Shown: piece after piece, positions 59,111-64,000 of the stretch | How positions within the stretch are numbered: position 1 is the first letter of the stretch | How the letters are laid out: each line of letters starts with the position of its first letter | NCBI GenBank assembly: GCA_019096065.1 | Contig: JAGUCH010000004.1 | Coordinates: forward strand, 6,758,001 to 6,822,000 | DNA from: Paracyclopina nana | Taxonomy: Eukaryota; Arthropoda; Copepoda; Cyclopoida; Cyclopettidae | DNA: 64,000 nucleotides | Direction of reading: 5' to 3' | Notes under the pieces: generated by a model | Seen by the model: only the letters and a program-made list of their open reading frames with translations | The model's database searches: none | What the model was told of the DNA's origin: nothing | Position numbers and translations under genes: made by a program

Positions 59111-60370
59111 ATGTCAAAACATTCAGTGAAAGTTCCTAGACTGTACAAAGTTGCCACTTCTATTTTAAAGGCTTTTCACAAAGGCCAAGGAAGCGTGAAA
59201 ACTTTAGTGTACGAGGCCAAGAAGAAGCACCCCAATGTCAAAGCTCTGTTTGCTCTTGTCACGGAGTGCCTCAAGTATGAGCAAAGTCTCCAAAAGGTTT
59301 TTGACCTTATGGATATTTTAGCCGTAGAAAAACCTCTGGACAGAGATTTGGCCTTAATTCTTGCCACTGAGCTGATCTTTGGCAAGAAGGCTCTGCCAGG
59401 CGAAAGTAAACCCGTGTTGACTCTTTTGAAGTATCAAGACAAGTTGAACGAGCTTATTGATGTGACTGACATCGCCGAGGCAGAGGTGAAGAATCCTAGA
59501 TTTGTTCGTGTTAATTTGCTCAAGACTACAGTGGACTTGATTACGTCATCATTCGTGCGTGAAGGCTACAAGTTGAGGTCCAAGCATGACAATTATGAAG
59601 ACTTTATTGAGTCTGTGAAGGCATTGGAGGAGTTTGAGTTCATGGTTGACTTCCATCTTCCCTATTTGCTCATTTTCCCTCCAGGCACTCATTTCTATGA
59701 GCATCCTTTGTATCTCGATGGCAGCCTAGTTCTGCAGGACAAAGCTAGCTGCTTGACCTTGGCAGCCTTGAATCCTCCCCCTGGGTGTATCCTTTTGGAT
59801 GCTTGTGCTGCACCAGGCATGAAGACCAGCCAAGCTTTGGCCATGATCTGTCAAGATGGGAATGGTCAAGTTATTGCCGTTGAGAGGAACTTTAAGAGGT
59901 TCAAAGTACTTGAAGAGCTTCTTGGTAAACATGCAGACAACATGGATCGGGTCAAGGCCGTTCACGGTGATTTCCTTCAGTTGAATCCTAATGACTTTCC
60001 AGATGTGAACTATATGGTCATTGACCCAACTTGCAGTGGCTCCGGACTGTCTGGAGTGAAAACTGACACTCCTGATGCTGAAAGGCTGTCAAGACTGTCC
60101 AATTTGCAAAAGATGATCCTCAAGCATGCCTTGAAGTTTCCCAGTGTGAAAAAAGTGGCGTACTCCACATGTTCTGTGTATGCTGAGGAAAATGAAAGAG
60201 TGGTTGAGGAAGTGCTCAGAGATGTGAAGAAGCAGTTCAAGTTGGCCTCCAATGTTTTGCCCACCTGGTCCAGACGTGGCCAGCAAGGCTACGAAAAGTG
60301 TGTTCGCGTTGATCCAATACTCGACCTATGCACTGGCTTCTTTGTGGCAGTTTTTGTGCGAAGGAAGTAA
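59111..60370 (+). CDS. NSUN5: 28S rRNA (cytosine-5) methyltransferase
   Basis: A single exon of 419 residues, close to human NSUN5. The N-terminal segment (YKVATSILKAFHKGQGSVK) is typical of the NSUN5/Rcm1 group. SAM-binding motif I is LLDACAAPGMKTS; motif IV is IDPTCSGSG and motif VI is YSTCSVYAEENE, supplying the two cysteines used by m5C RNA methyltransferases. NSUN5 methylates one cytosine of large-subunit rRNA in the nucleolus. It lies 22 nt after ABITRAM. The TAA at 60368 is followed after 22 nt by the next start codon. Confidence 0.96.
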   Translation: MSKHSVKVPRLYKVATSILKAFHKGQGSVKTLVYEAKKKHPNVKALFALVTECLKYEQSLQKVFDLMDILAVEKPLDRDLALILATELIFGKKALPGESKPVLTLLKYQDKLNELIDVTDIAEAEVKNPRFVRVNLLKTTVDLITSSFVREGYKLRSKHDNYEDFIESVKALEEFEFMVDFHLPYLLIFPPGTHFYEHPLYLDGSLVLQDKASCLTLAALNPPPGCILLDACAAPGMKTSQALAMICQDGNGQVIAVERNFKRFKVLEELLGKHADNMDRVKAVHGDFLQLNPNDFPDVNYMVIDPTCSGSGLSGVKTDTPDAERLSRLSNLQKMILKHALKFPSVKKVAYSTCSVYAEENERVVEEVLRDVKKQFKLASNVLPTWSRRGQQGYEKCVRVDPILDLCTGFFVAVFVRRK

Positions 60371-60392
60371 ATGACTTTCTTTTCTTTTGCAG
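60371..60392 (+). promoter_or_regulatory. Polypyrimidine-CAG acceptor directly between NSUN5 stop and next ATG
   Basis: The whole 22-nt intercistronic gap reads as a 3' splice acceptor (CTTTCTTTTCTTTTGCAG), ending at 60392, with ATG at 60393. A cis-intron would need a donor within NSUN5 coding sequence. A spliced-leader acceptor explains it more simply. Confidence 0.65.
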
Positions 60393-61311
60393 ATGTCAAA
60401 TGACCTGAATCTTGCGCTCAGCTGGCTCATGGAGCATTCTTTGATGCATGACTTTGAAGCCCTCAGAAAGCAAATCAATCAATCTTTTCCAGCTTTCACT
60501 CCAAGCCAATTCAACTTTCCCAACAGGTAAAGCTTTCAAGTGTTTAACATTATGAAAAGTCGTTTTAAGATTGTTTCCGTTTAGGGATTGTTTGCTCGAT
60601 ATGGCCACCCTTAGAGCTATTTCGCAACAGAAAGTCTCACAACTGGAAGATTTGGATGACTTGAAGATCATCATTAATAGGATCAAGGAATTTGCCAACA
60701 CTCATCCCGATTTTCTGGAAAGAGCCTTGAAAAGGAGAAATTTGTTGTGGGACTTTTTGGCCAAACTGGCACATCTGAGAGCCTTGATACAGCTCAGAAA
60801 TCTGCTCTCGAGTGTTCAAGAAAATTTCGAAAGTGACATCATGGCAGAATTCCTCAATGAAACCTTTTGTGAGAGCTATGAACAAGATCAACAGAGAGCC
60901 AAAAGTAAAGCGGAGAAGGAGCTGCGTAAGTTGGCTTTGGCATCCAAAATTCCAGAATCTGAATTCGATGAGCTGATCCATGACATTGCCAAACATGGAT
61001 TCATACCCCACTACATTAATTACTTGCTTGACAACCAGCTCAAGCAGCCGACACAATTGGAACTTTTCGTCAAGGATCCACCAGCTAAATTTGGGGTTTA
61101 TGAAGAGATCATTCAGAAGCATTTGGATAGTAAGAGCAAATCGGAAGATTTGACGCGGAAGCCAGCTGAGAAAAAGCTCATGCTTGCTTTGCAAGACTTT
61201 TCCAACTTGGAGAGCAAAAAAGAGCCGAAATGGTGTCCTTTAATTCATATTCTAGATGAGCAAACGCAAGGCTTGATTGGGGTCAAAATAAAAAATGCTT
61301 ATGAAGACTGA
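60393..61311 (+). CDS. Unrecognised helical protein downstream of NSUN5
   Basis: Two exons, 60393-60526 and 60585-61311, encode 286 residues. The join (AG|G, Arg) preserves phase. The sequence is alpha-helical and charged, with segments such as LKIIINRIKEFANTHPDFLERA and RAKSKAEKELRKLALASKIP, and no membrane helix or signal peptide. I recognise no family; a small cytosolic or nuclear scaffold is as much as the composition suggests. Its position as third gene of the ABITRAM-NSUN5 series, with the start codon abutting a splice acceptor, implies co-transcription. It converges on the fibrinogen-domain gene. Confidence 0.8.
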
Positions 61312-61335
61312 ACCTTTTGGAATGAATGGTGACAT

Positions 61336-62020
61336 TTATTTGGGTTTTACCATCATTTTCACAGCTTTCAAGCTTGAATATTGGGTTGTAAAGTTCAACC
61401 AAATAATTCCTTCTGCATAAGGAGTGCTTGACATGCCAAAATTCCATCCATTTAAATTCACATTATGACACTTTCTGTACCACCAACCCCCTTTCCATTT
61501 CACTGCACAGTTGTATGTGGCATCATCATTGTCTCTATCAATAGTTGTGAATGCATATCCATTGTGGAAGTCTAAATTGTCAAAGCCTGAAGGTCCGTCA
61601 TATTGCCTCACTTGTAAGTTGTATTTGACCTGAGCAAGCATATCTGATAACTTTTCTACTTTTGTCATCGCATGAAAACACTTACATTGTTGGCAAGCGC
61701 AAAAGTTCCATAGTTGACTTCCAAAGTGGTTCCATTGAATGCTTCCATGACTATTTTCAATTGGTTCCCTCCATTTTTATTTGTAAGGTGGTAGATGTTG
61801 TCTAATCCAAGCCACTGCTCTTTGTTGGGCTCGCCAAAGCCTTTTTGGTACTGATTCCAGTCTCTGTAGAAGTAATCTTCAGGGTTGCCAAATTGTCCGC
61901 GGGATTGGATGACAGTCCAACCATATTCTTCACAGTATACTTCAACTTCATTGTTATAGGGCTTCATGACGTACTTGCCAGGCAGTGGGTATCCAGCAAG
62001 GTATGCATCATAACAACTAT
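61336..62020 (-). CDS. Fibrinogen-related domain protein, 5' end unresolved
   Basis: Two exons, 61686-62020 and 61336-61629, encode about 209 residues that form nearly a complete fibrinogen C-terminal domain: SCYDAYLAGYPLPGKYVM, YCEEYGWTVIQSRG, WLGLDNIYHLT, the Ca-binding-like DRDNDD and WWYRKCHNVNLNG. FReDs are secreted lectin-like proteins (tachylectins, ficolins, FREPs) used in innate recognition in invertebrates. No in-frame ATG or signal peptide is found upstream of SCYDAY; a short first exon ending at 62145 (before GTGAGT) appears non-coding or out of phase. The gene may therefore be incomplete or have a missed exon. Confidence 0.8.
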
Positions 62021-62179
62021 CTTGAAAAACATAGGCATTACTTATTATTTTTTAGCTCCTATATGCTTTTACCTTTAGTGTTACTCAAATATGAGAGAAT
62101 GGCAAAAAATTCCCAATGACATTCTTTGAATTATTCTTACTCACCTGACTAAGAGCTATGCTACAATAAGGAATGTCAG

Positions 62180-62193
62180 CTTAAATATATAGT
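62180..62193 (-). promoter_or_regulatory. TATA-like box upstream of the fibrinogen-domain gene
   Basis: TATATATTTAAG on the minus strand, about 30 bp before the putative first exon (GCTGACATTCC...CAG|GTGAGT). Placement fits a TATA promoter, though expression is untested. Confidence 0.35.
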
Positions 62194-62344
62194 AAGGTAA
62201 GTCAGGTCGAGCTGAGCGCAAGCGGTCTGACTTCGCTTAAGAGTCAAGCCAACCGGCGGTAACACTCCCATGTTCAGCGCACAAAAATGCTCAAATTGAC
62301 ATAGATATCACATAAAAAAACACAAAAAGTCTGAGCAGGGCACA

Positions 62345-63525
62345 TAAAATCACAATTATTCTTTCCCAACCACCACCCATCACCACCCAAAATGATTTTG
62401 GATTTGGTCTTTTTTTCTGATCACCACACATCACCACCCAAATTTGAATTTCGTTTTGCCTCTTTTTTCCCAATCACCACCCATCACCACCCAAACTGAT
62501 TTTGGATTTGGTCTTTTTTTCTGATCACCACCCATCACCACCCAAATTTGAATTTCGTTTTGCCTCTTTTTTCCCAATCACCACCCATCACCACCCAAAC
62601 TGATTTTGGATTTGGTCTTTTTTTCTGATCACCACCCATCACCACCCAAACTGATTTTGGATTTGGTCTTTTTTTCTGATCACCACCCATCACCACCCAA
62701 ATTTGAATTTCGTTTTGCCTCTTTTTTCCCAATCACCACCCATCACCACCCAAACTGATTTTGGATTTGGTCTTTTTTTCTGATCACCACCCATCACCAC
62801 CCAAACTGATTTTGGATTTGGTCTTTTTTTCTGATCACCACCCATCACCACCCAAATTTGAATTTCGTTTTGCCTCTTTTTTCCCAATCACCACCCATCA
62901 CCACCCAAACTGATTTTGGATTTGGTCTTTTTTTCTGATCACCACCCATCACCACCCAAACTGATTTTGGATTTGGTCTTTTTTTCTGATCACCACCCAT
63001 CACCACCCAAATTTGAATTTCATTTTGCCTCTTTTTTCCCAATCACCACCCATCACCACCCAAACTGATTTTGGATTTGGTCTTTTTTTCTGATCACCAC
63101 CCATCACCACCCAAATTTGAATTTCGTTTTGCCTCTTTTTTCCCAATCACCACCCATCACCACCCAAACTGATTTTGGATTTGGTCTTTTTTTCTGATCA
63201 CCACCCATCACCACCCAAATATGATTTTGGATTAGGTCTTTTTTTTCTGATCACCACCCATCACCACCCAAATTTGAATTTCGTTTTGCCTCTTTTTTCC
63301 CAATCACCACCCATCAACACCCAAACTGATTTTGGATTTGGTCTTTTTTTCTGATCACCACCCATCACCACCCAAACTGATTTTGCATTTGGTCTTTTTT
63401 TTCTGATCACCACCCATCACCACCCAAATTTGAATTTCGTTTTGCCTCTTTTTTCCCAATCACCACCCATCACCACCCAAACTGATTTTGGATTTGGTCT
63501 TTTTTTTCTGATCACCACCCAAAAT
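62345..63525. repeat. Two-type minisatellite, ~51/53-bp units in a 155-bp higher-order pattern
   Basis: All units start ATCACCACCCATCACCACCC. Type A continues AAACTGATTTTGGATTTGG and type B continues AAATTTGAATTTCGTTTTGCC. The middle part follows an A-A-B order with 155-bp period; edges are less regular. Its periodicity creates repeated minus-strand frames without biological meaning. Confidence 0.93.
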
Positions 63526-63589
63526 ATGACTCAAAATATGAGATTTTTGACTCATTTTGAGTTTGAAAGTTTGCAAAAGTAAAGCATTT

Positions 63590-64000
63590 CGCGATGCACA
63601 AAATTTGGCTCTCGCATAGTCAAAAATGAGTCAAAGTTTGACTTTGCTTCACATTTAGGGTCCAGATGCCTCAAATTATCAGCCACTACTGACATTTCGA
63701 CTCAAAATTGACTAGTCCAGAATTTTGCATTTTCTCAATAGTTTATAAGTAGCGTTAAGGGATGTGTAAGTTTTTATTTATCTCATAGTCAAAAATAAGT
63801 CAAAGCTTGACTTTGCCTCACATTTAGGGTCCAGATGCCTCAAATTATCAGCCACTACTGACATTTTGACTCAAAATTGACTAGTCCAGAATTTTGCATT
63901 TTCTCAATAGTTTATTAGTAGCGTTACGGGATGCGTAAGTTTTTATTTCTCTCATAGTCAAAAATAAGTCAAAGCTTGACTTTGCCTCACATTTAGGGTC
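63590..64000. repeat. 169-bp tandem repeat running off the window
   Basis: CATAGTCAAAAAT(G/A)AGTCAAAG starts at about 63615, 63784 and 63953, giving a 169-bp period and two full copies plus part of a third. The copies differ at few positions. Satellite-like; extends past 64000. Confidence 0.9.

Noticed and set aside
60637-61194. 185-codon minus frame opposite the unknown operon protein
   Set aside because: The + strand frame has a good start, in-phase intron and operon context; the minus frame has none of these.
62535-63042. Three identical 65-codon minus frames (MGKKRQNEIQIW...)
   Set aside because: Produced by the 155-bp tandem repeat, not a gene family.
62345-63525. CRISPR-like regular repeats
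   Set aside because: Contiguous minisatellite without unique spacers, in an intron-bearing animal genome.

Overview
The window is nuclear DNA from an invertebrate bilaterian animal. It is AT-rich, with short GT-AG introns (mostly 50-65 nt), conserved eukaryotic housekeeping genes and many minisatellites. The achaete-scute gene ends in an acidic ELLD..IxxWQ-type tail like that of arthropod achaete-scute proteins, so an arthropod is a reasonable guess, but the species cannot be fixed from sequence alone.

Layout. 1-5.05 kb: a co-directional cluster NudC (3' end)-TOMM7-NME6 on +, then CYB5R and an RNF14-like RBR ubiquitin ligase on -. 5.05-27.1 kb: a gene-poor domain around one single-exon achaete-scute gene (15.1-16.0 kb, -), with several related TGACTC-type minisatellites on both sides. 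27.1-39.0 kb: a gene-dense block with ZMAT2, a nine-finger C2H2 protein, DNAJA3 (-), mago nashi, NUB1 (-), TRAPPC2-PIGP-ATXN10 (+, almost no space between them) and a LysRS gene (-). 39.8-55.1 kb: two two-pore-domain potassium channel genes on -, about 10 kb apart, with a 1,091-bp tandem duplication, an inverted repeat and tRNA-like remnants between them. 55-61.3 kb: an unrecognised multi-exon gene, then ABITRAM-NSUN5-unknown protein (+), again tightly packed. 61.3-64 kb: a fibrinogen-domain gene (-) and two tandem arrays.

Most striking are three three-gene clusters with intercistronic gaps of 80/2, 20/4 and 22/22 nt, no AATAAA between members, and in two cases a strong polypyrimidine-CAG acceptor just before the downstream ATG. 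This is what polycistronic transcription with spliced-leader trans-splicing, and perhaps true dicistronic translation at the 2- and 4-nt gaps, would look like. Other notable points are an RNF14-like ligase with two cold-shock-like domains inserted between RWD and RING1, a K2P channel with a non-canonical second selectivity filter, and a 159-codon open extension in the same frame after that channel's UGA-C stop.

Gene structures were built by hand from reading frames, splice-site consensus and phase continuity. Family names come from recognition of conserved sequence, not from a database search.
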